Positions 8,245-16,312 of a stretch of 64,000 nt of DNA are shown one piece after another. The translations under genes and the position numbers were made by a program. The stretch is from Streptomyces sp. NBC_00440 (lineage in GTDB: Bacteria > Actinomycetota > Actinomycetes > Streptomycetales > Streptomycetaceae). The notes under the pieces were generated by a model. It had not been told where the DNA came from. It did not search any database and was given only the letters and a program-made list of their open reading frames with translations. The stretch lies in contig NZ_CP107921.1 of NCBI RefSeq assembly GCF_036014215.1, forward strand, positions 3,397,001-3,461,000. Direction: 5' to 3'. How positions within the stretch are numbered: the first letter of the stretch is position 1; each line of letters starts with the position of its first letter.

Positions 8245-9111
8245 CTACCCCTTCATCCCCGAGAACGCGATCCCCTGGATGAACTGCCGCTGCATCGCGA
8301 CGAACACCACGATCACCGGCAGTGTCGCGAGCAAGGACCCCGCCATCAGGATCGGGTACTCGGTCAGGTGCGCGCCCTGAAGTGAGGCCAGGCCGGCCGA
8401 CAGGGGCATCTTCGCCGGGTCCGTGTTCACGATCAGGGGCCACATCAGGTCGTTCCATGACCACAGGAACGTGAGCACGCCCAGCGCCAGCAGACCCGGC
8501 TTGGCCAGCGGCAGAGCCACCCGCCAGAAGACCGTGAAGGGGTTGGCGCCGTCCAGCCGGGCCGCCTCCTCCAATTCCTCCGGCAGGCCCATGAAGAACT
8601 GCCGCAGCAGGAAGGTGCCGAAGGCCGAGAACATCCCCGGGATCACCAGCGCCTGCATGGAGTCCAGCCAGCCGAGGTCCTGCATGATCTGGTACTGCGG
8701 CAGCAGGAACAGCTGCCCCGGCACCATCAGCACGGCCAGGAAGCCGAGGAAGATCACCCCGCGCCCGGGAAAGCGGATGCGGGCGAAGGCGTACGCCGCC
8801 ATCGAGCACAGCAGCAGCTGCGCCCCGGTCCGCAGCAGCGCCATCACTGCCGTGTTCACGAACTGCCGCCCGAGCGGGACCGCGTCGAAGACCTTGCCGT
8901 AGTTCGACCAGTCCCAGTGCGCGGGCAGGATCGTCGGCGGCACCTGTACAGACTCGCCGAAGCTCTTGAAGGAGGTCAGCACCTCCCACACCAGCGGGAA
9001 GACCGTGACGACCGCGCCCAGCGAGAGCAGGACGTGCGCGGGCCACAGCCTGCCCTGGCGGCTTCTGTTCCGGACACGGGAACTGCGGGTGTCCCGCGTC
9101 GCCTCACGCAT
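8245..9111 (-). CDS. Sugar ABC transporter permease, MalG type
   Basis: 288 residues with about six hydrophobic segments. The CUT1 permease EAA loop is present near residue 195 (EEAARLDGANPFTVFWRVALP), which docks the ATPase. It overlaps the upstream permease gene by 8 bp. No ATPase gene is encoded in this operon, as is usual for Streptomyces CUT1 importers that share the MsiK ATPase encoded elsewhere. Confidence 0.92.
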   Translation of the reverse strand: MREATRDTRSSRVRNRSRQGRLWPAHVLLSLGAVVTVFPLVWEVLTSFKSFGESVQVPPTILPAHWDWSNYGKVFDAVPLGRQFVNTAVMALLRTGAQLLLCSMAAYAFARIRFPGRGVIFLGFLAVLMVPGQLFLLPQYQIMQDLGWLDSMQALVIPGMFSAFGTFLLRQFFMGLPEELEEAARLDGANPFTVFWRVALPLAKPGLLALGVLTFLWSWNDLMWPLIVNTDPAKMPLSAGLASLQGAHLTEYPILMAGSLLATLPVIVVFVAMQRQFIQGIAFSGMKG

Positions 9112-10093
9112 AGTGGACCCACCTCTTCTGCAACCGGAACTGGATGGCGGTCAGCGCCATGATCAGGACGAACAGCACACAGACGATCGCCGCTCCGTAG
9201 CCGCGCTGGTTGTCGTAGAACGCCTTCTGGAAGAAGAGCATCACGACCGTCTGGCCCTCGCTGTAGGCCGGGTTCTGCAGCGCGTTCTGCGTGTTGCCGC
9301 CGATGATCAGATACACCAGGTCGAAGACCTGCAAGGACTGGATGATCGACAGCACGGTGGTGAAGAACAGCGTGGGGCTCAGCAGCGGCAGCGTGACCGA
9401 GAAGAACTGCCGGATGCGCCCGGCGCCGTCGAGCGACGCCGCCTCGTAGTAATCGCCCGGGATGGACTGGAGACCGGCCAGCAGCAGGATCATGTTGTAG
9501 CCGACGGTCATCCACACGCCGACGACGGCGACCGCGAAGCGGATCACGTGCGGGTCCGACACCCAGTACGTGCCGTTGATGCCGATCGCGGACAGCGCGT
9601 GGTTGAGGATGCCCGCGTCGCCGTTGTAGAGCCAGCGCCAGACCACCGCGACCGCGGCGGGCATCGTGACCACCGGCAGGAAGTAGAACGTGCGGTAGAT
9701 GCCGGTGCCCGTCAGGCCCTTGAGGTTCAGCAGCACCGCCAGCACCATCGACAGCGGGATCCCCAGCAGCACAAGACCGGTGTAGATGCCGGTGTTGCCC
9801 AGTGACTGCCAGAACTCGGGATCGCCCACCAGCGTCCGGTAGTTGGAGAGACCGATCCAGCTGGTCCCGCCGAAGGCACCCCACTCGGTGAAGCTGTAGT
9901 ACACCGTCTGCACCACGGGCCACAGGTAGAAGACCGCGAGTCCGATCCCGGCCGGGGCGATCAGGGCGTACCCCCACCACTTGTCCCGGTGCTGGAAGCG
10001 ACGCTCACGGCGGCGCAGTTCCCGCTGGTCCAGGCGGTCCTGGCTGGTGCGCTGCGCCGGTACGGCGGTTTCCGCACGCACATCGATACTCAT
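9104..10093 (-). CDS. Sugar ABC transporter permease, MalF type
   Basis: 329 residues from the ATG at 10093, whose first base overlaps the TGA of the binding-protein gene. A hydrophilic basic N-terminus is followed by about six membrane helices (YALIAPAGIGLAVFYLWPVV first). The EAA loop is EAASLDGAGRIRQFFSVTLPLL. It forms the heterodimeric channel with the MalG-type permease. The order binding protein, MalF, MalG in one tightly coupled operon is standard. Confidence 0.92.
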   Translation of the reverse strand: MSIDVRAETAVPAQRTSQDRLDQRELRRRERRFQHRDKWWGYALIAPAGIGLAVFYLWPVVQTVYYSFTEWGAFGGTSWIGLSNYRTLVGDPEFWQSLGNTGIYTGLVLLGIPLSMVLAVLLNLKGLTGTGIYRTFYFLPVVTMPAAVAVVWRWLYNGDAGILNHALSAIGINGTYWVSDPHVIRFAVAVVGVWMTVGYNMILLLAGLQSIPGDYYEAASLDGAGRIRQFFSVTLPLLSPTLFFTTVLSIIQSLQVFDLVYLIIGGNTQNALQNPAYSEGQTVVMLFFQKAFYDNQRGYGAAIVCVLFVLIMALTAIQFRLQKRWVHYA

Positions 10094-11415
10094 CAGGACC
10101 GACCCCTTCTCTCCTGTGCGAGCAGCTGGTTCATCGCGTCGGTCAGAGAGCGGGTGGCGCCCTTGAGGCTCTCGGTCCCGCTCCACGCCTTGGCGAGCCA
10201 CATCTGATCCTTGTGCTGCCAGGCAGCGGTGTTGGTCGAGGTGGGGTAGGGCACCGCGTAGTCGAGAGCGTCCAGGTGCACCTGGAGGTCGAACTTCGGC
10301 ATCCCGGCCGCCCACGGTTGGGCCGTGCCGTTACGGGCCGGGATGGCCGTCCCGTACTTGCCCTGGAGCAGCGATGCCTGCTCGCTGCCGAGGAACTGGA
10401 CGAACTCCTTGGCCAGCTCCGGGTGCGGGGTACGGGCGTAGACGACGTTGGCCAGACCGTGCAGGACGGTGGCGCGGTGCCGGCCCCTGGGCATCGGCGC
10501 GACGTCCACCTTGGCCCGCAGCTCGGGGTCGGCGTGGAACGTCGCCGCGTTGTACGAGCACTCGTACGTCATGGCAAGCGTCCCGGACTGGAACATCTGG
10601 GTGGGGTCCGTGTCCGCCATCTGCTGGAGGGTCGGCGAGGCCCGGTAGCGGTGGATCAGGTCGATCCACAGCTGCAGCCCCTCAAGCGTGTGCTCGTCGG
10701 AGTAGCCGGAGCGCGTCTTGTCCTTGGAGATGACATAGCCGCCGGCCTGCGGTATCGAGTTGTAGTAGTTCTCCTGCTCGCGGACCGGAGCCCCGACGCC
10801 GTAGATCCCGCGCTTGCGGTCGGTGAGCCGCTGGGCGTTGGAAATCAGGTCCTGCCAGGTCCAGGACGCGTCCGGATAGTCGACCTTGGCCCGGTCGAAG
10901 ATCTCCTTGTTGAACCAGACCGCGACCGTGTCGAAGTCCTTCGGGGCGCCGTACTGGACGCCTTTCCAGCGGTACAGCGAGATCAGGTCGGACGGGAAGT
11001 CGGCGGGGCGCACCACGGCGTCGGACCCGGTGGTCTCCAGCGGGAGCAGCTGCCCGGCGTCCGCGTAGAGCCCGAAGTTCGGTCCGTTCATCCAGAAGAC
11101 GTCGGGAGCGACGCCACCGGTGCACGCGGTGCGGAGTTTGGTCCAGTACGTCCCGTTCGGGGTGAGCTGGACATCGACCTTCACACCCGGCCGGGTGCGC
11201 TCGAACTCGCGCGCCGCGCGTTGCATGGCGGGCACCTGGTAGATGTCCCAGACGCCGTAGGTGATGCGCCCGCGCCGGGAGCCGCCGCCCGAGGGGGACG
11301 CGGAGGACGAGGAGGAGCAGCCGGTCGCGAGCGGAGCCGCCGCCAGCGTGGCGGCCGCCGCCGTGAGGAGAGAACGCCTGCGCACGCGGAACCTTCCTGG
11401 GGGTGGAGCTTCCAC
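10093..11415 (-). CDS. Sugar-binding lipoprotein of ABC importer
   Basis: 440 residues. The signal peptide combines a basic RVRRR region, a hydrophobic Ala-rich core and a lipobox ATGC, so it should be a lipid-anchored protein, possibly exported by Tat. The mature part is an extracellular solute-binding protein family 1 fold (ITYGVWDIYQVPAMQRAAREFE; APDVFWMNGPN; YGAPKDFDTVAVWFNK). The ligand is probably an oligosaccharide but cannot be read from sequence. First gene of the importer operon; a good vegetative promoter lies upstream. Confidence 0.9.
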   Translation of the reverse strand: MEAPPPGRFRVRRRSLLTAAAATLAAAPLATGCSSSSSASPSGGGSRRGRITYGVWDIYQVPAMQRAAREFERTRPGVKVDVQLTPNGTYWTKLRTACTGGVAPDVFWMNGPNFGLYADAGQLLPLETTGSDAVVRPADFPSDLISLYRWKGVQYGAPKDFDTVAVWFNKEIFDRAKVDYPDASWTWQDLISNAQRLTDRKRGIYGVGAPVREQENYYNSIPQAGGYVISKDKTRSGYSDEHTLEGLQLWIDLIHRYRASPTLQQMADTDPTQMFQSGTLAMTYECSYNAATFHADPELRAKVDVAPMPRGRHRATVLHGLANVVYARTPHPELAKEFVQFLGSEQASLLQGKYGTAIPARNGTAQPWAAGMPKFDLQVHLDALDYAVPYPTSTNTAAWQHKDQMWLAKAWSGTESLKGATRSLTDAMNQLLAQERRGRS

Positions 11416-11492
11416 CTCGCCACACAGGCGAGGCCGTGAAGCCGACGAAGGTCGTCTCGTGGGGGACGTCTCCCCACAACCGGATGCAACGG

Positions 11493-11521
11493 ACGCTATT
11501 TGCTCAAAGTTGATGGGTCAA
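11493..11521 (-). promoter_or_regulatory. Promoter of the sugar ABC operon
   Basis: On the minus strand TTGACC (11516-11521) and TAGCGT (11493-11498) are separated by 17 bp. The -35 box lies within TTGATGGGTCAA (11510-11521), a small inverted repeat that could be an operator for a sugar-responsive repressor; no LacI or ROK gene is adjacent. Confidence 0.55.
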
Positions 11522-11580
11522 TGCCTCTTCCAAGCATCTTTACGCATCTGAGGCCTTCGGATCTGCTCCGAGCACGCCAA

Positions 11581-11608
11581 AGGGCGCCGCCAGAAATGGC
11601 GGCGCCCT
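11581..11608. terminator. Strong hairpin terminator after the WhiJ/DUF397 unit
   Basis: AGGGCGCCGCCA (11581-11592) pairs perfectly with TGGCGGCGCCCT (11597-11608) around a GAAA tetraloop. It follows the DUF397 gene on the minus strand, 24 bp after its stop. Confidence 0.85.
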
Positions 11609-11631
11609 ACACGGTGCGCGTGTGACGAAGG

Positions 11632-11871
11632 TCAGGCGGGGAGCTGCTCCACGAACGTCGTCCAGGCGGCCGGGGCGACCGTGAAGGTCGGACCCTCGGG
11701 GACCTTGGAGTCACGGATATGGACGGCGCGGGGGTGCGCTGCCACCTCTACGCAGTTGCTGGTCTCGTTGCCGCTGTAGCTCGACTTGCGCCACTCGCAG
11801 GCGACCTCTAGGCACGCCCCGCCTTCGTTGCTGCTGTAGCTGCTCTTGAACCACGTCAGCTTGGTGCTCAT
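11632..11871 (-). CDS. DUF397 small protein with duplicated motif
   Basis: 79 residues. Two copies of the DUF397 core are seen: WFKSSYSSNEGGACLEVA near the N-terminus and WRKSSYSGNETSNCVEVA just after it, followed by the usual VHIRDSKVPEGP and AWTTFVEQL. DUF397 proteins are small Streptomyces partners encoded next to WhiJ/BldB-like HTH regulators, proposed to antagonise them in development and antibiotic control. Here the ATG overlaps the regulator's TGA by 4 bp (ATGA). Confidence 0.93.
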   Translation of the reverse strand: MSTKLTWFKSSYSSNEGGACLEVACEWRKSSYSGNETSNCVEVAAHPRAVHIRDSKVPEGPTFTVAPAAWTTFVEQLPA

Positions 11872-12725
11872 AGCTGATCCGCCATCCTCTCGATCAGTTC
11901 TGCCGACTCCCAGGGCGTGAGCGCCTGTGCCCGCAACATCCCGAAGCGGTCGATTAGTTGGTTGACCTGCTGCGGCTTGGAGATCAACGTACCTCCCGTC
12001 TGGCCCTCGTCGTACGCCCAATTCCGCCCATCCGGCGTACTGGCCAGCTGGAACGGGCCATGCAGCCCCGCGTGCGCGGTCCTGGGCGTCGGCATCACCT
12101 GCACCATCAGATGATTCATCGCCTGCGTGCACTTCAGGACGTGCAGCATCTGGTTGCGCAGCACGGACTTCCCACCGATCGGTCGTTGCAGGACCGACTC
12201 TTCGATCACGAACGCCACGATCGGCAGCGGGTCCCGGCTCAGGACCGCCTGCCGTTCCAGCCGCGCCTCGACGTTCTTTTGAATCTCCGCCTCGGAGAGT
12301 TGCGGCACCCGTTCCTCGTACAGCGCCTGGATGTACTCCTCCGTCTGCAACAAACCCGGAAACGTCATGTTCTCGTACGCACTGACGCTGGAAGCGATCT
12401 TCTCCAGCCGCACCCACCCCACAAAAGTCCGCGGGTACTTCTCGTCCTCCATCAGCGGGATGCACGACTTGAGCGCGCCCCGCGCGTCCAGCACCCCGTC
12501 GGCGTCCTTGAGGAAGCTGGTCGTGGGGATGCGCTCGCCCCGTTCGTACGCCCCGGCCAGCGACTCCGAGATGAGCAGCCGGTCGCCCACGTCCTGTCTC
12601 GTCAGGCCTGCCCGTGAGCGGAAGTTCCTGATCAGGTCCCCTACGTGCCGCCGTGCCGGTGACGGCTGCGCCGCGTTCACTTCGCTCGGCTTACTGGTTG
12701 CCACAAGATCGCCCTGCCTTTCCAC
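11868..12725 (-). CDS. WhiJ-like helix-turn-helix regulator (XRE HTH + DUF5753)
   Basis: 285 residues. N-terminal XRE-type HTH at about 28-80 (LIRNFRSRAGLTRQDVGDRL; GAYERGERIP) and a DUF5753 domain behind it (YENMTFPGLLQTEEYIQAL; RLERQAVL). This is one of many WhiJ paralogues in Streptomyces, which form pairs with DUF397 proteins. Translationally coupled to the DUF397 gene and divergent from a small hypothetical gene. Confidence 0.93.
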   Translation of the reverse strand: MERQGDLVATSKPSEVNAAQPSPARRHVGDLIRNFRSRAGLTRQDVGDRLLISESLAGAYERGERIPTTSFLKDADGVLDARGALKSCIPLMEDEKYPRTFVGWVRLEKIASSVSAYENMTFPGLLQTEEYIQALYEERVPQLSEAEIQKNVEARLERQAVLSRDPLPIVAFVIEESVLQRPIGGKSVLRNQMLHVLKCTQAMNHLMVQVMPTPRTAHAGLHGPFQLASTPDGRNWAYDEGQTGGTLISKPQQVNQLIDRFGMLRAQALTPWESAELIERMADQL

Positions 12726-12788
12726 ATCGTCCCGATGTGCACCCCATTCCTCTGGTCACGCTACGCAATCATGCCGATGCTCGTAGGC

Positions 12789-13196
12789 ATGACGACTGAA
12801 AACCTCCCCGATTGGGTACCGGCATCGGGCCACCAACTCCGTCTCACCGGAGTGCACTTCGATGCCATCCGCGTCCGAGGGGTGCGCGGCGAGGCCGTAC
12901 TGCACCATCTCGCCACGCTCACCGACGGGCTGCCGGGGCCCGTCGTACGGGAGGTGGCCGGGGGGAGGTGGACGTACTTCCTGATCCCGCCGGGGGCCTC
13001 GCACGAGTTCGACTGGCCGCCGGGGGTGACCTGTTACGGGCCGTCCGCACGGGACCAGTACGTGGGGATTCCCGCGCCGGACGGCAACACGTATCCGTTG
13101 CACTGGCGCTGCGATCCGCCCGTGGAGGGCAAGTTCGTCGACCCGGAACTGCTGCATGCGGTGGTCACGGCGCAGCTCTGCCGCGAGCCGGAGTAG
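12789..13196 (+). CDS. Hypothetical protein next to WhiJ-like gene
   Basis: About 135 residues from the ATG at 12789; in-frame ATGs at 12735, 12771 and 12777 would give longer N-termini, and no strong ribosome-binding site decides. The protein is hydrophilic with WTYFLIPPGASHEFDWPPG and conserved-looking Trp/Pro turns; no known motif. Such small proteins are often encoded divergently to WhiJ/DUF397 units, so it may belong to the same regulatory module. Ends 44 bp before a PNPOx-like gene. Confidence 0.65.
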   Translation: MTTENLPDWVPASGHQLRLTGVHFDAIRVRGVRGEAVLHHLATLTDGLPGPVVREVAGGRWTYFLIPPGASHEFDWPPGVTCYGPSARDQYVGIPAPDGNTYPLHWRCDPPVEGKFVDPELLHAVVTAQLCREPE

Positions 13197-13240
13197 GCGT
13201 GGGGGCGGTGGGGGCCTGGACGCAGCCGACAATGGTCCGC

Positions 13241-13900
13241 ATGGACGACTTCACCGAGTTCCTGCACACCCTGCGGGTCTGGGACCTGCCCGAACTGCCG
13301 GAGTTCGACCCGGACACCGCGCCCGCGGATCCCCTCCCCCTCTTCCAGGAGTGGCTGCGCTCCGCGGCGGCCGCCGGGCAGCCCGAGCCGCACGCCATGA
13401 CGCTCGCCACCGCCGATGCCGCCGGGCGCCCCGACGTACGGACGCTGATGCTGCACGACGCGGATGCGCGTGGCTGGCACTTCGCCTCGCACTCCGGGAG
13501 CGCCAAGGGCCGCCAGCTGGCCGGGCGTCCGGAGGCGGCGCTCGGGTTCTACTGGCCCGCGCAGGCTCGGCAGGTCCGGCTGCGCGGGCCGGTGACCGCC
13601 GCGCCCGCCGCCGAGGGGCAGGCCGATCTGCACGCCCGCTCGACCGGGGCGCTGGCGGCCGCGCTCACCGGGCGGATGAGTGAAGTGCTGGGTTCACTGG
13701 GCGAGCTGGAGGAGGCGTCGGCCGCCGCGTGGGAGCGTGCGCAGGCCGATCCGGAGGCACCCGTGCCGAGCTGGACGCGCTATGTGCTGGACCCGGACGA
13801 GGTGGAGTTCTTCCAGGGCGACACGCGCCGCCGTCATGTCCGGCTGCGCTACCGGCGCACGGAGAGCCGGGACTGGGCGCGTGAACTGCTCTGGCCGTAG
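13241..13900 (+). CDS. Pyridoxamine 5'-phosphate oxidase-like flavoprotein
   Basis: 219 residues. FMN-binding split-barrel features: PHAMTLATADAAGRPDVRTLML, the phosphate-binding SGSAKGRQLAGRPEAALGFYW, and QARQVRLRGPV; the C-terminal ending RLRYRR resembles the PdxH tail. Either an FMN-dependent PNP/PMP oxidase or a related oxidoreductase. An ATG three codons upstream (13232) is an alternative start; there is no clear ribosome-binding site. Its 3' end overlaps the convergent signal peptidase-like gene by 52 bp. Confidence 0.85.
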   Translation: MDDFTEFLHTLRVWDLPELPEFDPDTAPADPLPLFQEWLRSAAAAGQPEPHAMTLATADAAGRPDVRTLMLHDADARGWHFASHSGSAKGRQLAGRPEAALGFYWPAQARQVRLRGPVTAAPAAEGQADLHARSTGALAAALTGRMSEVLGSLGELEEASAAAWERAQADPEAPVPSWTRYVLDPDEVEFFQGDTRRRHVRLRYRRTESRDWARELLWP

Positions 13901-14529
13901 GGCGTGAGCGCGGCCAGCCGACGGCGGCGGACCACGCGGCCCGCCAGCCCGAACCCGGCGCCCGCCAGCGCCAGCAGCGTGCCGGCGAGGACGCTCACGG
14001 CGAGCAGCAGCGGCATCGCCGGGTTGTCGATGAGCCGTCCCCGGACCGCCTTCACCGGCAGGGTGCCCGACTGGTCGGCCAGGAAGTTCCGGGAGTCCAG
14101 CGCGTCGGCGCGGTTGTCGCCGAGGGTGAACATCCGGCCGTGCGGCACGAGGACGTCGTACGCGTCCGACGCGCCCTCGTCACCGTCGTCGAGATACGGC
14201 TCGTCCAGCGGTTCGCCGTTGAGCACCAGCTGCTTCCCGTCGAAGACGAGGTGGTCGCCGCCGAGCGCGATGACGCGCTGGAGGGCATCGGCGCCGTCGT
14301 AGCGGTCCGGGGTGCGGTAGAGCACCACCTCACCGTGGTGCAGGCCGCCGCCGTCGCTCTTCTCGATGGCCACCCGGTCGCCCTTGGCGTACGCCGGGAC
14401 CATCGAGTCGTCGTTCACGCTGACCGACTCGTACCCACGGAAACCCCAGAGGGCGCCGGCGGCCAGGAGCACGACGCCCAGACTGCCCAATACCCACCCA
14501 GTTACCGTCAGTCCACGCCCAGCGCCCAT
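13849..14529 (-). CDS. S26-family signal peptidase-like protein with altered catalytic Lys
   Basis: 226 residues with an N-terminal membrane anchor (about 8-30) and a C-terminal one (about 172-195). Type I signal peptidase boxes are present: the Ser box NDDSMVPAYAKGD and the structural box LGDNRADALDSRNF. In the Lys box, where canonical enzymes have I-K-R-V-x-x-x-G-G-D, this protein reads LQRVIALGGD, so the general-base Lys is Gln. It may process different substrates, use another base, or be inactive. A cytoplasmic basic tail of about 30 residues ends the protein. Overlaps the PNPOx-like gene at the 3' end. Confidence 0.85.
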   Translation of the reverse strand: MGAGRGLTVTGWVLGSLGVVLLAAGALWGFRGYESVSVNDDSMVPAYAKGDRVAIEKSDGGGLHHGEVVLYRTPDRYDGADALQRVIALGGDHLVFDGKQLVLNGEPLDEPYLDDGDEGASDAYDVLVPHGRMFTLGDNRADALDSRNFLADQSGTLPVKAVRGRLIDNPAMPLLLAVSVLAGTLLALAGAGFGLAGRVVRRRRLAALTPYGQSSSRAQSRLSVRR

Positions 14530-14609
14530 AGCGGACCTCCTTCGTCATCTTTTCCTGCGTACGAGCCCCCGGGTTCGTTACCCGACGGGCACGGGCTGCC
14601 GTCGTCCCG

Positions 14610-15197
14610 TCACCGTGGGGTGGGATCGGGACCGGGGTCGGGGTACGGGTCGGTGGCCAGCCGGGCATGCTGATGGGCATCACGGTAGGTGCCGGGCTGC
14701 TGGGCCTGGTGCATCCCGTCGCGCCGGGTGCCCTCGTACGCGTAACCGCAGCGCTCCGCGACGCGGCAGGACGCGGTGTGGTCCACGGCATGGCGCAGCT
14801 CGATGCGGTGGATGCCCTCCTGCTCGAACGCCCAGCGGGTGCAGAGCTCCACCGCGCGGGTGGCGATGCCCCGGCCGCGCAGTCCGGGCAGCACCCAGTA
14901 ACCCACGGCCGCCTGGCACATGTGGCGGTTGATACCGGAGAGCCCGACGCCACCGACGATCACGCCGTCCTCGGTGACGGCGTACTGGACCAGCTCCCCG
15001 CGCAGCCAGCCCGCACCGCGGTTCCTGATCGTGGCGCGGGCGTCCGCCAGGTCGGTGACGGGCCTCAGCGGGGTGTTCCAGCGCAGATATTCGGGGTCGG
15101 TGACACCGCGCAGCAGCACCTCGGCGTCCGCCGCATCCCAGGGGCGCAGGCTCAGGCCGAGGCCATGCACCTCCGGCTGGGTCCGTATGTCGGTCAT
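14610..15197 (-). CDS. GNAT-family N-acetyltransferase (RimJ/RimL type)
   Basis: 195 residues. LSLRPWDAADAEVLL at the N-terminus and the acetyl-CoA-binding loop LRGRGIATRAVELCTRWAF (Q/R-x-x-G-x-G/A pattern), followed by IHRIELRHAVDHTASCRVAERCGY, which is typical for ribosomal-protein alanine acetyltransferase-like members. A Pro/Asp-rich tail ends the protein. Same direction as the signal peptidase-like gene, 80 bp upstream of it. The specific acceptor is unknown. Confidence 0.88.
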   Translation of the reverse strand: MTDIRTQPEVHGLGLSLRPWDAADAEVLLRGVTDPEYLRWNTPLRPVTDLADARATIRNRGAGWLRGELVQYAVTEDGVIVGGVGLSGINRHMCQAAVGYWVLPGLRGRGIATRAVELCTRWAFEQEGIHRIELRHAVDHTASCRVAERCGYAYEGTRRDGMHQAQQPGTYRDAHQHARLATDPYPDPGPDPTPR

Positions 15198-15365
15198 GCG
15201 GCTATTCAACACGCGGGGGGTCGGAGCGGTGCCCGGGGGGCGGCTCGGCGGTCGCACTCAGGGGCGGGCACAGCGCCCGTTGACCGGCTGGGTGCGTCCG
15301 CGGGCGGGGCGCCGCATGGCGATCCGCCCGCTCCGCACGGCGGGACGGTCGGGCCGTCGGCCGGT

Positions 15366-16310
15366 TCAGCGCGCGGGGGCGGCGTCCGGGAGGAGGACGA
15401 CCTTGCCCAACGGGTGGTCGTGTTCCAGGTGGGCGAAGGCCGCCCGGACCTCGACCAGCGGGTGGGTCCGGCTGATCGGCACCTCGATCCGGCCGGCCGC
15501 CGCCAGCTCGGCCAGCTCGGTCAGCACTGCCCGGTCGGTGCCCTCGGCACTGCCCTGCGACCGGGTGCCGAGCGCGGCGGCGGCACCGTGGTCGAGCGTG
15601 TTGACCCGGCGGGGCGGCACCCCCAGGGAGAGTGCGATCCGCGGGTAGTCGCCGCCGTGGAAGTCGAGGAAGGCGTGCGCGGTGCCGCCGGCGTCGCCTT
15701 CGATCGCCCGGCGGAGGCGTTCAGCGACCCCGCTCCCGTAGCCGACGAGGGCGGCGCCCTGGGACCCCAGCCAGTCCTGGTGCCGCGCGGAGGCGACCGC
15801 GACCACGTTCACCCGGCGCCGGCGCAGGAGTTGGACGGCGAGGGTACCGACCCCGCCGGTGGCCCCGCTGACCACGACCGTCTCGCCGGCCCGAGGGGCG
15901 ACCGCGGCGACCGCCGCTGATGCGGTACTGCCCGCGACGTAGAGGGCGCCTGCGGCGGCCCAGGGGAGCCCGTCGGGCTTGCGGACGAGCTGGTCCTCCG
16001 GGACGACGACGTACTCGGCGTGGCTGGACCGCTCCCAGGACCAGCCGATTACGGGGTCTCCGGGCACCCAGCCCGCAACCGCGGCCCCGGTCGCGGTGAC
16101 GGTGCCGGCGAGGTCGCTGCCCTGTCCGGACGGGAAGGTCGCCGGGAACTGCCCGTGCAGGGCCCCGGTGCGGATCTTGGCCTCGCCCGGGTTGATCCCG
16201 GCGGCCCGCACCCGGACCAGGACGTCCCGCGGGCCGAGCGGGCGCGGTTCTACGTCCTCGACACCGAGTACGTCGATGTCTCCGTAGCGGTGGAAGCGTA
16301 CGGCTTTCAT
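15366..16310 (-). CDS. Quinone oxidoreductase-like MDR enzyme (zinc-free)
   Basis: 314 residues. GroES-like N-terminal domain (MKAVRFHRYGDIDVLGVED; DVLVRVRAAGINPGEAKIR) and Rossmann domain with the NADPH loop SGATGGVGTLAVQLLRRR. The structural-zinc Cys cluster is absent, as in quinone oxidoreductases. Located two bases downstream of an alpha/beta hydrolase gene in one operon divergent from a LysR regulator. Confidence 0.88.
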   Translation of the reverse strand: MKAVRFHRYGDIDVLGVEDVEPRPLGPRDVLVRVRAAGINPGEAKIRTGALHGQFPATFPSGQGSDLAGTVTATGAAVAGWVPGDPVIGWSWERSSHAEYVVVPEDQLVRKPDGLPWAAAGALYVAGSTASAAVAAVAPRAGETVVVSGATGGVGTLAVQLLRRRRVNVVAVASARHQDWLGSQGAALVGYGSGVAERLRRAIEGDAGGTAHAFLDFHGGDYPRIALSLGVPPRRVNTLDHGAAAALGTRSQGSAEGTDRAVLTELAELAAAGRIEVPISRTHPLVEVRAAFAHLEHDHPLGKVVLLPDAAPAR

Positions 16311-16312
16311 GG

